DNA of 64,000 nucleotides, from positions 1 through 64,000 of the forward strand of contig JAQWJE010000038.1 of assembly GCA_029248525.1 (NCBI GenBank), written 5' to 3'. Below are positions 52,522 to 60,975 of the stretch, one piece after another (the stretch's first letter is position 1; every line of letters starts with the position of its first letter). The notes under the pieces are model-generated. The model saw only the letters and a list, made by a program, of their open reading frames with translations, was not told where the DNA came from and ran no database searches. A program made the position numbers and the translations under genes. This stretch comes from Candidatus Binatia bacterium (GTDB taxonomy: Bacteria; Desulfobacterota; Binatia; UBA12015).

Positions 52522-53162
52522 GCACGGGCCAGACAGCGCGTCGGGCGGGCTATTGTTCCTGCGAAGTATGCGAACTTCTGGTGGCTGTTCCCGAGCCGGA
52601 TCTTCCGCGGATGGAGTGCCCGCGCTGTCGCTCCACGCTCCACCTTCGGCGACCGAACGCGTTTTCTCGGACGGTCGCGCTGGTGATTGCCGGCTTTATT
52701 TTATACGTTCCCGCGAATCTTTACCCGGTGATGACGATCGAACTCGTGGGTCGGCCCGACCCAAATACGATTTTCACCGGCGTGAAGGAACTCTTTCAGA
52801 GCGGAATGTGGGAGATCGGATTGCTGGTGTTCAGTGCGAGCATTCTGGTCCCTCTGCTGAAGTTGGTCGGATTGTCCTATCTTCTGATCAGCGTGTACCG
52901 GGCGCGCCGCGGTGCTCGCCCCGGGCGCAAGCTGCGGCGCGATCGAACGCGCTTGTTCCGCGCGATCGAATTTGTGGGCCGATGGTCCATGCTGGACATG
53001 TTTCTTCTTTCGATGTTGGTGGCACTGGTTCGTTTCGGTGCGATCGCCTCGATCGAGCCTGGAATTGGCGCTACCAGTTTTGCTCTGGTGGTCGTAATCA
53101 CCATGTTTGCCGCAGCGAGTTTTGATCCGCGGTTGATCTGGGATGATTTGGAGGAAGTTTGA
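52518..53162 (+). CDS. pqiA: Paraquat-inducible protein A family
   Basis: Encodes 214 residues and is the second half-size PqiA unit: zinc-finger-like CEVCELLV...CPRCRSTLHLRR, then TVALVIAGFILYVPANLYPV with the conserved NxxPV motif, GMWEIGLLVFSASILVPLLK, and WSMLDMFLLSMLVALVRFG. Overlaps the upstream pqiA start by 4 bases and ends at the PqiB start. Together the two half proteins would equal one E. coli PqiA. Confidence 0.88.
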   Translation: MSTGQTARRAGYCSCEVCELLVAVPEPDLPRMECPRCRSTLHLRRPNAFSRTVALVIAGFILYVPANLYPVMTIELVGRPDPNTIFTGVKELFQSGMWEIGLLVFSASILVPLLKLVGLSYLLISVYRARRGARPGRKLRRDRTRLFRAIEFVGRWSMLDMFLLSMLVALVRFGAIASIEPGIGATSFALVVVITMFAAASFDPRLIWDDLEEV

Positions 53163-54625
53163 TGAGCGAAAACGAAACTGCAGAAACTCCGCCGGCCCCC
53201 AAAGCAGAGGTGCGCAAACGACGCGGGATCTCGATTGTCTGGATGGTTCCGATCATTGCTGCCGTGGTCGCGGGGGGGCTCTGGTTGCAAGCCTTGCAGT
53301 CTCGCGGGCCCATGGTGACGGTTCTCTTTGATGACGGCAGCAGTCTGGAGGCGGGGAAGACCAAAGTCCTTTTCGAAGGGGTTGAGGTTGGACGGGTTCA
53401 GTCAGTCGAACTGTCCGAGGATCTGAAGTCGGTCCGAACCGAGATTCGCCTTGACGAATCAGCGACACAAATGGCCCTCGACGGTGCTGAATACTGGGTG
53501 GTGCGGCCCTCGATCGGAATCGGCGGGATCAGCGGACTCGAGACACTGGTCTCGGGTTCCTATATCGGTGTGGTTCCGGGGCAAGGCAGCAAGAAAAAGG
53601 AATTTGTTGCGGTGGGACAGCCGCCGATGGCGACGACCCGGATCCCGGGATTGCAGTTGAAGTTCCGGTCGACGGGTTTGGCGTCGCTCGAGGTTGGATC
53701 GCCAATAGCCTTCCGCCAAATTCAGGTCGGTGAAATTACCGGCTATGAACTGCGAGAGGATCGCAGCGGGGTGGATTTGACCGCCGTTGTCTACAAGCGA
53801 CATGCCTATCTGGTGCGCGAGCATTCGAAGTTCTGGAACGCCAGCGGTATCAATATGACCCTTGGCGCCGCCGGGTTGGAATTCAAGACGCAATCGCTGG
53901 CAGCGGTGCTGCTCGGTGGGATTTCCTTTCTGACCCCAAGCGGCGAGCGCGCGGGTGGCTCGGTGGCCGATGGAGTCGAGTTTGAACTCTTCGAGGATCT
54001 GGACGCGGTTCACCGCGAGAGGCGCATCAAGAACGGACTGGTGGTCATTCTTGAGTCGGGATCTGCAGGCTCGGTCAAGAAAGGGGATCCCGTTTCTTAT
54101 CGCGAAGTCAAAGTCGGGCAGGTTTTGCGCCAGAAGTTAGGCTCCGAATCGAGCAAGGTACTCGTCTACGTCAATATCTGGCCGAAGTACGCCCCCCTGG
54201 TTCGCGATAACTCGGTGTTTTGGAACGCCAGCGGCGTGAAGGCGCATTTCGGATTGTTCAGCGGTTTGGATGTGTCGCTCGAATCGCTCGAATCCTTGAT
54301 CGCGGGTGGTATCGCCTTTGCGACTCCCGATGACCCCGGGGCACCTGTGCCGAATAATAGTTATTTCAAGATTGCCGAGAAGCCCGAGGACCGCTGGTTG
54401 GATTGGGCACCGCGAATCACTACGGCGGCCTCCACGGTCTTCAAGGCGCCGGTAAGAGTCTTGAGGTCAGGCGTCGACGAGTTGAAAGGTTCGAATACGA
54501 CGGCGACGGCGACGGAGACGGAGACCGCGCAGGTTGAACAGGAAGAAAATGAAAATCGAGAAGAACGTCGCGAAAAGTCGGCGCGGCATATTGGGGGTCA
54601 TCGGCCCGGACATCGCGGGTTCTAG
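53162..54625 (+). CDS. pqiB: PqiB/MlaD-family MCE protein
   Basis: Encodes 487 residues. One N-terminal membrane helix (ISIVWMVPIIAAVVAGGLWL) is followed by three MCE domains (about residues 45-150, 160-270, 285-400), each with the GxxVxFRGVxVGxV-like core such as VLFEGVEVGRVQSVEL and IAFRQIQVGEITGYEL. MCE proteins assemble hexameric rings or tunnels that carry lipids between membranes. Start ATG 53162 after GGAGGAAG; it overlaps the pqiA stop by one base. C-terminus Thr/Glu-rich. The gene completes a PqiA-PqiA-PqiB operon. Confidence 0.92.
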   Translation: MSENETAETPPAPKAEVRKRRGISIVWMVPIIAAVVAGGLWLQALQSRGPMVTVLFDDGSSLEAGKTKVLFEGVEVGRVQSVELSEDLKSVRTEIRLDESATQMALDGAEYWVVRPSIGIGGISGLETLVSGSYIGVVPGQGSKKKEFVAVGQPPMATTRIPGLQLKFRSTGLASLEVGSPIAFRQIQVGEITGYELREDRSGVDLTAVVYKRHAYLVREHSKFWNASGINMTLGAAGLEFKTQSLAAVLLGGISFLTPSGERAGGSVADGVEFELFEDLDAVHRERRIKNGLVVILESGSAGSVKKGDPVSYREVKVGQVLRQKLGSESSKVLVYVNIWPKYAPLVRDNSVFWNASGVKAHFGLFSGLDVSLESLESLIAGGIAFATPDDPGAPVPNNSYFKIAEKPEDRWLDWAPRITTAASTVFKAPVRVLRSGVDELKGSNTTATATETETAQVEQEENENREERREKSARHIGGHRPGHRGF

Positions 54626-54632
54626 ATCGGGC

Positions 54633-54651
54633 GGGAGGCTTTGTGCCTCTC
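54633..54651. terminator. Small hairpin between convergent genes
   Basis: GGGAGGC (54633-54639), loop TTTGT, GCCTCTC (54645-54651), with one G-T pair, in the 44-base gap between pqiB and the amidohydrolase. No long T-run, so its terminator role is weakly supported. Confidence 0.35.
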
Positions 54652-54669
54652 GGGGCTGAATTTTACAGC

Positions 54670-55992
54670 TCAGGATCCACCGGTCTGGTTCTGCTGCTCG
54701 TAGACGCTTGAGAGCTGGGCGACGACATCTCCGGAGGTTACCGGGCGGTCGGCCTCTGCAGACGGCGGTGTTCCTTCCCGAACGCTTTTTGCGCGGGTGT
54801 CCACATCCGGCGACTCTGCGCGCAAAGCGGCTGTGGTCGAAGCTTCACGCTCTCTGTGGGCAAACGGGTCGAATTGGAAGAATCGGCCGGTATTTTCGTG
54901 CGTGATCTTGTTGATCTCGTCGTCCGGAATCCCGTCGAGCTGACGGGCGAGCACCTCGGGTGAATTGGGCCAGGTGGTATCGGAGTGGGGGTAATCACAT
55001 TCCCAGGTGATGGTGTCGATGCCGACCTCGTGTCGATTCTTCAAACCGATGGGGTCGTCGATAAAGCAGGAGATCATATGCTCCCGCCAGACATCGCTCG
55101 GCCGTTTTCCACCAAAATCCTGATGCGTCCATTGGTGGTGGTTGGCGTGCACGTAGTCGGCCCTCTCGAGGAAGTAGGGAATCCATCCGATCCCGCCTTC
55201 CGAGAGAGCGACTTTCAGGTCCGGGAAGGCGCGCAGCGTGCGTGACCAGAGAATATCCGCCGCGCAATTCACGATGGTGATGGGGGCTGTCGTGATCATC
55301 ACATCCACAGGTGCTTCCATCGACGTGAAGTGCATGCCCGCGCCCGACCCGATATGAATGCAGACCACCGTTCCTTCCTCGGAGCACGCTTTCCAAAGCG
55401 GATCCCAGGACGGGCTGTGCCAACTGGGAAAGCCCAACTCCTCGAGATTCTGGCTCAGGCTGATGGCGTGACAACCTTTGCGGGCCAGGCGTCGCACTTC
55501 CTCGGCGGCCAGTTCCGCATCCCAGAGGGGGACGTGCCCCAGCGGAATGAACCGCCCCGGGTAGGTGCCGCACCACTCATCAACGTGCCAGTCGTTGTAG
55601 GCTCGCAGCATGACCAGCGCGAGCGCTTTGTCTTCATGGCGCGAGAAGAGGGCGCCGCAAAGGCCGATGAAGGAGGGAAAGCACATCGAGCCGAGAATGC
55701 CGTTGACGTTCATATCCCGGATGCGTTCGTGAATATCGTACGTCCCCGGTCGAATCTGACTGAAGGAGGTCGGCTCCATGCCGTACTCCTCGGGCAGGCG
55801 TCCGACCACCGCATTCAGCGCGAGATTGATGATCGGTTGCCCCTGAAACATCCAGATATCCGTGCCGTCTTTTTGTTGGACGACTCGGGGTGCTTTTTCC
55901 TTCCATTCCGGAGCGAGGTGATGCTCGAACATATCGGGAGGTTCGACGACATGATCGTCAATACTGACCAGAATCAGATCTTCCGTGCGCAT
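54670..55992 (-). CDS. Amidohydrolase family 2 (ACMSD-like) protein
   Basis: Encodes 440 residues. TIM-barrel metal hydrolase/decarboxylase family. Marks: LVSIDDHVVEPPDMF at the start (metal-binding Asp/His pair), CIHIGSGAGMHF, ALSEGGIGWIPYFLERADYV and TITWECDYPHSDTTWP, where the late Asp binds metal. It lacks an exported signal. CAGGAGATTC precedes ATG 55992. Such enzymes in related genomes often lie among CoA-ligase and SDR genes for aromatic or steroid-like acids; the substrate here is unknown. The last 60 residues are low-complexity Ser/Thr/Asp. Confidence 0.88.
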   Translation of the reverse strand: MRTEDLILVSIDDHVVEPPDMFEHHLAPEWKEKAPRVVQQKDGTDIWMFQGQPIINLALNAVVGRLPEEYGMEPTSFSQIRPGTYDIHERIRDMNVNGILGSMCFPSFIGLCGALFSRHEDKALALVMLRAYNDWHVDEWCGTYPGRFIPLGHVPLWDAELAAEEVRRLARKGCHAISLSQNLEELGFPSWHSPSWDPLWKACSEEGTVVCIHIGSGAGMHFTSMEAPVDVMITTAPITIVNCAADILWSRTLRAFPDLKVALSEGGIGWIPYFLERADYVHANHHQWTHQDFGGKRPSDVWREHMISCFIDDPIGLKNRHEVGIDTITWECDYPHSDTTWPNSPEVLARQLDGIPDDEINKITHENTGRFFQFDPFAHREREASTTAALRAESPDVDTRAKSVREGTPPSAEADRPVTSGDVVAQLSSVYEQQNQTGGS

Positions 55993-56119
55993 TTCGAATC
56001 TCCTGAGGTTGGGCAACCGATGCTACGTTCTCCTCTAGGCCATCGGACCTGTTCCGGTCAATCGATTGCCCGAGTCAGCCGGGGTGAATTTTTTCGCAGG
56101 AGGCGCTAGACCGGACGGT

Positions 56120-56479
56120 ATGGGAATCGAGATTGCCGGCAAAATTCACAAAATTGAGGAAACCAAGCAGATCACGGAGCGCTTCCGGAAGCGTGAGTTC
56201 GTTCTGATTCTGGAGGAAAACTCGGAATACCCTCAGCATGTCCTCTTCCAGATGACGGGCAACCGCTGCGACAAGCTCGCGGATTTCAAGGTGGGCGACG
56301 AGGTCCGGGTGGATTTCAGTCTGCGTGGCCGAGAATGGACCAGTCCCAAGGATGGGGTTGTGAAATACTTCAACAGCCTCGACGTCTGGGACCTCTCCCG
56401 CGCCGGGGATCAGATGCCCGCTGACGATATGCCGTTCGGGGACGCTCCGCCTCCGGACGACGAAATGACGCCGTTCTGA
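56120..56479 (+). CDS. DUF3127 protein with SSB-like acidic tail
   Basis: Encodes 119 residues from ATG 56120 (MGIEIAGKIHKIEETKQITE). The DUF3127 fold is a small OB-like domain: RFRKREFVLILEENSEYPQH, FQMTGNRCDKLADFKVGDEV and FSLRGREW. The C-terminus ends in DDEMTPF, very like the C-terminal tip of SSB proteins that docks many repair enzymes. A role in nucleic acid binding is inferred. Weak ribosome site. The longer upstream in-frame start adds non-conserved residues. Confidence 0.82.
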   Translation: MGIEIAGKIHKIEETKQITERFRKREFVLILEENSEYPQHVLFQMTGNRCDKLADFKVGDEVRVDFSLRGREWTSPKDGVVKYFNSLDVWDLSRAGDQMPADDMPFGDAPPPDDEMTPF

Positions 56480-56543
56480 GGCGTTTTCGCAATTTACCGG
56501 AATTTACCCGCGACCAGCAGGGCGTATGTCGGTCCGAGATCTC

Positions 56544-57029
56544 TCAGATCCCGGAACTGGCACCGGTAGGGTCCGACCACCGTTGCAGCATGGTGAGGCG
56601 TTCGTCGCCCTTGCGCTTGACCATTTCTTCCCACGAGCGTTTGTAACCGGTGTGCAGGATCTTCCAGTTTCCGTCGACCTTGCGGTAGCTGTCGCGGTAC
56701 CAGCCGGTTCCCTGAATGGCGAAGCCATTCTCATCGTCGATGAAGACATCCTCGAGTCTCCAGATGCCGGTGGCGCTGGTTTCGGAGTCGAGTTCGATTT
56801 CCGGATGATGAACCGTGTGGCTGGTGAGGATATGCCCGCCGCTCATGGACTCCCGAAAGAAATCGAGGATGGCCTGTCGCCCCTCGAAGGCGTACTTTCC
56901 GCCGCTGTAGGCCGATGTTGCCTCTTCGAGGAAGCATTCCCCCATCTCGTCCCAGAGCTTGTTGTCCAGACACCGAAGGTATTTGTACTTCAGGCGCTTG
57001 ATCGCTTCGAATTCCTGCAAATCGAACAT
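56544..57029 (-). CDS. SnoaL/NTF2-like protein
   Basis: Encodes 161 residues. Cone-shaped alpha+beta barrel family: AIKRLKYKYLRCLDNKLWDE, GRQAILDFFRES, SHTVHHPEIELDS and GTGWYRDSYRKVDGNWKILH. Family members range from polyketide cyclases and dehydratases to plain ligand-binding proteins; residues specific to any of these are not obvious. ATG 57029 is preceded by AAGGAGAG. Lies 25 bases downstream of the DUF1820 gene on the same strand, so may be co-transcribed. Confidence 0.85.
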   Translation of the reverse strand: MFDLQEFEAIKRLKYKYLRCLDNKLWDEMGECFLEEATSAYSGGKYAFEGRQAILDFFRESMSGGHILTSHTVHHPEIELDSETSATGIWRLEDVFIDDENGFAIQGTGWYRDSYRKVDGNWKILHTGYKRSWEEMVKRKGDERLTMLQRWSDPTGASSGI

Positions 57030-57054
57030 AAACTCTCTCCTTGGCGGGGTTCAG

Positions 57055-57426
57055 TCAGCGCTTGCGCCCGCGTGGTTTTGTATTGGAAGGGTCGATAATG
57101 GGGATATTCGGCCCGCCGAGAAGGTCCGAGGTGGAATTCTCCTCGGTCTTGTCGAGCGGCAGAATTTTCGCCGTCCCGCCTTTTTCGACCTGATCGACTC
57201 GCACCACGGCATGCATGGGAATTTGGGCGCTTTTCACGCCTGCGAACTCGTTGCGCACTTCTTGTTCGGTCGGATCGACGATGATTTCCGACTTGCGCCC
57301 CCATGCGAAGCCGGAAATTTCGATAAAGCCGAATAACTCGCCCTGGGTCACATTCCGGCAATAGACCTCGAGAATCTTGTCCTCGGTGCGAAAACGAATT
57401 CGATAGAGCAGTTTTTTTCCGGCCAC
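57055..57426 (-). CDS. DUF1820 family protein
   Basis: Encodes 123 residues from GTG 57426. The family is small and of unknown function in proteobacteria. Marks: KKLLYRIRFRTEDKILEVYC near the N-terminus, GELFGFIEISGF, VDPTEQEVRNEF and IPMHAVVRVDQVEKGGTAKI. The GTG start is preferred because it sits where family proteins begin; a longer frame to ATG 57537 would add 37 unmatched residues crossing a poly-G run. C-terminal tail basic (PRGRKR). Confidence 0.82.
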   Translation of the reverse strand: MAGKKLLYRIRFRTEDKILEVYCRNVTQGELFGFIEISGFAWGRKSEIIVDPTEQEVRNEFAGVKSAQIPMHAVVRVDQVEKGGTAKILPLDKTEENSTSDLLGGPNIPIIDPSNTKPRGRKR

Positions 57427-57527
57427 CTCGCCACTCTTGCAATCTCGCGCCCTGTCCTCAAGCGCAGCGTTCCGGGGGGGGGGCGGGCAGGCGATTATGA
57501 GCTCGGGATCAAATTTACTTGACGCAT

Positions 57528-57543
57528 AAACAAACATTCGTTT
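57528..57543. promoter_or_regulatory. Near-palindromic AAAC...GTTT site, candidate TetR operator
   Basis: AAACAAACATTCGTTT matches its own reverse complement at 12 of 16 positions. This pattern (AAAC-N8-GTTT) resembles operators of TetR regulators that control acyl-CoA metabolism. It sits between the DUF1820 gene and the large secreted-protein gene, 76 bases before the latter's ATG, and could control one or both. Confidence 0.4.
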
Positions 57544-57618
57544 AGCGTCGGTTCGAGTATGGGGAATCTCAAGAGAAGAGCACCGGAGCCGAGGCGATTT
57601 TCACCTCGGGGGGAGCGG

Positions 57619-60600
57619 ATGATGTTTCTCTTGGCAGGGACGATCTTGAGCCTTGCACTCATGCTGCTGTTCCCTTGGGGTCAGGCGGGCGTCCTTGCGT
57701 GGGCCCGTGCCGAGCCGACGGTCGTGGACCTGACGGAGGGCCGCGTCCTGCGCTTGAAGCTGTCGTCCCGGGCGGCCCGAAATCTGGCGATCGCCAAGTT
57801 CGTCAAGGATCCTGCGCTCAACCCCTTGCAGAACCCGCTTGGCTGTCCGGACGCTGTTCCCTGGGTTCGACTCAAGGCCGCTGGTGGCTACGATAGCGGG
57901 CGGCTGGCGCTGCCCTGCGCGGAATGGAAGGGGAATCTCGCTCGGCTCACCTACAAGGATCGAGAGGGGATTCAGGGCGGCGTACGCTTGGTCAAATATC
58001 AGGTGGGCTCCCTGCAGGTGCAGTGGAAGGGGGATTCCTTCGCCCCCGTCTCTCTGCCGCTACCTGCGGAGCCGTGGGTCGAGGTGCGATTCAGTTGGGG
58101 CGGGGAAGATTCCAGTTGCGGCCGGTTTATGAATTTTCGACGCAACAAATCTACCATCGCCGTTGCTGGCCCGGGCAGTATGCCTTGTCTCCCGGAGGTC
58201 ATACCCACCCCAACGCCGTCGGGGGTCCCCACCCCGACGAGTCAGCCAGCGACACCTTCGCCGTCGCCCGAAGGAGAACTATGCCCGCCGGAGTCGGATT
58301 GCCTCGAATTTCGCGTGGTTCCCGGCTCGGGAGATCTGCTCCCTGACGACGACGGGGTCTCGACGTGGTTGCGGGTATTTGATTTCACTGGTGCCGGGAT
58401 TTTCGCAAACGCTACGGGTGGGGATTTCGGCGATGAGGAACTCCGAATCGCGCGGGGTCCGCTGGACGCGAGCGGTCGGGAAACCCTCCGCCTGACAGGC
58501 CCCGTATCGATGGCCGCCGCATTGCCCGATTTGGCGCTAGACCTCGGTCAGGCCGGCACGGTCTGCCTGCAGATCCACCCCGCGCCTTACCAGCAGGGAT
58601 GGCTGGATTGTTCCCCATCGCGTCCGCCTCTGGTCTCTTTGACCGTCGATTCCGCGGGCGCGGGGGTGGCCTCCCCGCCGGTGCTGGAGGTTGGATCGGA
58701 AGATGCGGCCCCGCTTTCAGCCGGTGAGGCCTTTGTGCCCGTCCGACTGCGGCTTGGAATGGCTGCGACCGATGGCGTGGATTGCCGCTCCTTTGATTAC
58801 GGCAGTGCCCCCATGATTTCCTCGGCACTGGTGACCGGAATCGCAACGAGCGCGGTCGAGAACGACTGGATCAACGGCGCGCCCGGCACCCCGGGGCTCA
58901 ATCAGGTCGCTCTTGCGGGTGCTCCGTTTGCCTGCGCGCCCTGGGCCGCAGGAACCTTGGCGGAAGCCAGTCTGGTCGCGCCTCTTTTCGGAATGGACTT
59001 CCCGGTCCCCGTGCTCGATCAGGTTGTCGATCTGGCGCAGGTCGTCCGCCTGCGAATTGTTTCGGCAGCGATCCCGACTCCCACTCCGACTCCCACTCCG
59101 ACTCCCACTCCGACTCCCACTCCGACTCCCACTCCGACTCCCACTCCGACTCCCACTCCGACTCCCACTCCGACTCCGACTCCGACGCCGACTCCGACGC
59201 CGGCGCCTACGCCCGATCCGATTCCGACGACGAGTCCGGCGCAATTGCAGGTGCTCTCGCTCGAGGATGGAACGGCGAATCTTGGGCCGACGTCGACGTC
59301 CTTCGGCAATTGTTACCAGCAAACGGTGACCAACCTGGAAGCGGTTTCCTCGTCAGCTTCAGGATTCTCGCTGGCCTATCGCAGCAACGCGGCTACCGAT
59401 TGTGAGGTGGTTCTTACCGGAGGTGGTAATATTCAGGCACGCGTCCCCGCCTCGCTGGCGGTTGAGTTCGATCTGATTTGTCCGGCCGGAAGTCCCTACG
59501 AGATTGTCGTCGAGCAGCGTCGGCAAGGGGCACTGACTCTCAATCGAGATAATTACGATGGCTGCGACGCTCCGTTTGGCGGTTCGACGGGTCGGGCGAC
59601 CGCTCGATTGTCCGCCATGGTCGGTACGCACCTCGGGGGACAGCTCTCCGGGGGAACGCTGGCTCTGGGGTCCCCGGTAGAACTGGACCAAACCGGTGAC
59701 GGGAATTTGGAGTTCTCCGACTCAGCCGAAGGGCGCATCACGGGAATCGGGACGGGCGCAGCCGAGAGCCACCGGCTGGCGATCGCGTGGGAGTCGATGT
59801 GCAAGAGCCGTGGAGGTTCCTGGGACACCGGAGCCGAATGCTCGGTCCGATTGGGCCGGGACTCGGATATACGCCCCAATGGAATTGCCGGCTGTATGCA
59901 GGCGGATGATTACCCGGGGGTGGGTGACCGTGACCTGGCCACTGACGGCTATTTCCTCACCGTGGAGGCTCGGTGTGAAATTCTTGTCCCGGCGCCGACT
60001 CCGACACCATCTCCGTCTCCGACCCCGACACCAACGCCTCTGCCCACCCCGAGTCCTGACGGGTGGGTTCCGAGTCCGACGCCGACACCGGAAGCGACGC
60101 CTGCGCCAACGCCGCGCGAGCCTCTGGGTCTGGTGGAGGTGAATATCGCGGACGGCTCGGATGCCTATTGTCCGTCGGATAATTCCGGGGGTTCCTTTTT
60201 GAAGACTCAGGGGAATCCAACCGGCGGTATTCCCGGAACGGTCTGCAATGGCACGAACGGAAATTTCGCTGGTGGACCTCTGCTCCTGGAGGCCGGTCCG
60301 GTGGCGATCACCGGACGGGCGGATCTGATCCTCGCCCAACCGGTGGTTATCGGAGCGGGCTTGAACAGCCAGACGCCAGGCTGTGGCGGGTCCTGCGCCG
60401 CTTGCTGGCGTTTCACCGATGATCTTTCTCGACTGGGATTTGTCGATTGCGATGGCGGCTCCAACGCCGACGCGAATCTGACGGTCAACTCCAATAATGC
60501 CGCGGCACCGCCGAACCCCTTCTATGATCCGCAGTGGCTGGATGCAGGCGACGGGGTGAGCGATGGCGGGGCCGGCGCAGCTGTTCTCTACGTGGTCGCG

Positions 60601-60933
60601 CAGCGACTTCGGATCAACGGGTCGTCGGTCTGTCCGGGTGCCGAGGACGCTGCGTGGGCAAGCATCGAGCCCGAGAGTCTCGCTATGGTGACGGGTCGTG
60701 CCAGCAGCAGGATCGAGAATCGTCGCCGCTGCAGTGGCAGCCTTTTTGGCACCAGCTGCTCGTCACAAAATCCCTATCAAGTGGCTTTGACGGGAAGCAA
60801 TTTCTCCTGCGAAGCCTGGGGGAATGCCAGTGGGGTCCGGCTGGTGCTGCCCGTCGCGAATCTGGATGAAACCATCGGGGGAAGTTGGGGCACCGGCGAT
60901 ATCGCGCAAGTGGTGAGGTTCGCCAACGATTGA
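57619..60933 (+). CDS. Large exported multi-module protein with Pro/Thr linkers
   Basis: Encodes 1104 residues. ATG 57619 follows GGGGGGAGCGG and gives a signal peptide ([20 protein letters not shown]). At least four globular modules are separated by Pro/Thr/Ser linkers: one near residues 195-220, a long (Pro-Thr)n block at about 486-535, and another near 790-830. The modules carry paired cysteines ([27 protein letters not shown]) and beta-rich sequence, typical of surface adhesins or enzyme-bearing cell-wall proteins. No catalytic motif is recognised. The (Pro-Thr)n block is encoded by a perfect 12-bp repeat. Confidence 0.75.
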   Translation: MMFLLAGTILSLALMLLFPWGQAGVLAWARAEPTVVDLTEGRVLRLKLSSRAARNLAIAKFVKDPALNPLQNPLGCPDAVPWVRLKAAGGYDSGRLALPCAEWKGNLARLTYKDREGIQGGVRLVKYQVGSLQVQWKGDSFAPVSLPLPAEPWVEVRFSWGGEDSSCGRFMNFRRNKSTIAVAGPGSMPCLPEVIPTPTPSGVPTPTSQPATPSPSPEGELCPPESDCLEFRVVPGSGDLLPDDDGVSTWLRVFDFTGAGIFANATGGDFGDEELRIARGPLDASGRETLRLTGPVSMAAALPDLALDLGQAGTVCLQIHPAPYQQGWLDCSPSRPPLVSLTVDSAGAGVASPPVLEVGSEDAAPLSAGEAFVPVRLRLGMAATDGVDCRSFDYGSAPMISSALVTGIATSAVENDWINGAPGTPGLNQVALAGAPFACAPWAAGTLAEASLVAPLFGMDFPVPVLDQVVDLAQVVRLRIVSAAIPTPTPTPTPTPTPTPTPTPTPTPTPTPTPTPTPTPTPTPTPTPAPTPDPIPTTSPAQLQVLSLEDGTANLGPTSTSFGNCYQQTVTNLEAVSSSASGFSLAYRSNAATDCEVVLTGGGNIQARVPASLAVEFDLICPAGSPYEIVVEQRRQGALTLNRDNYDGCDAPFGGSTGRATARLSAMVGTHLGGQLSGGTLALGSPVELDQTGDGNLEFSDSAEGRITGIGTGAAESHRLAIAWESMCKSRGGSWDTGAECSVRLGRDSDIRPNGIAGCMQADDYPGVGDRDLATDGYFLTVEARCEILVPAPTPTPSPSPTPTPTPLPTPSPDGWVPSPTPTPEATPAPTPREPLGLVEVNIADGSDAYCPSDNSGGSFLKTQGNPTGGIPGTVCNGTNGNFAGGPLLLEAGPVAITGRADLILAQPVVIGAGLNSQTPGCGGSCAACWRFTDDLSRLGFVDCDGGSNADANLTVNSNNAAAPPNPFYDPQWLDAGDGVSDGGAGAAVLYVVAQRLRINGSSVCPGAEDAAWASIEPESLAMVTGRASSRIENRRRCSGSLFGTSCSSQNPYQVALTGSNFSCEAWGNASGVRLVLPVANLDETIGGSWGTGDIAQVVRFAND
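59074..59208 (+). repeat. 12-bp tandem repeat encoding (Pro-Thr)n
   Basis: Eight perfect copies of CCGACTCCCACT (59074-59169) followed by diverged CCGACT/CCGACG copies to about 59208. Each unit encodes Pro-Thr-Pro-Thr. The repeat is prone to slippage and can change linker length in the secreted protein. It is not a CRISPR: no spacers. Confidence 0.9.
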
Positions 60934-60975
60934 AGCCGATGGACCCCTGCGGGTCGGAAGCCGATATTCGCGCGG

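Noticed and set aside
57427-57537. Longer N-terminus for the DUF1820 protein
   Set aside because: It crosses a poly-G run and the operator-like palindrome, and family members begin near the GTG at 57426.
59074-59208. Possible CRISPR-like repeat array
   Set aside because: Units are contiguous 12-mers without spacers and encode a Pro-Thr linker in frame.
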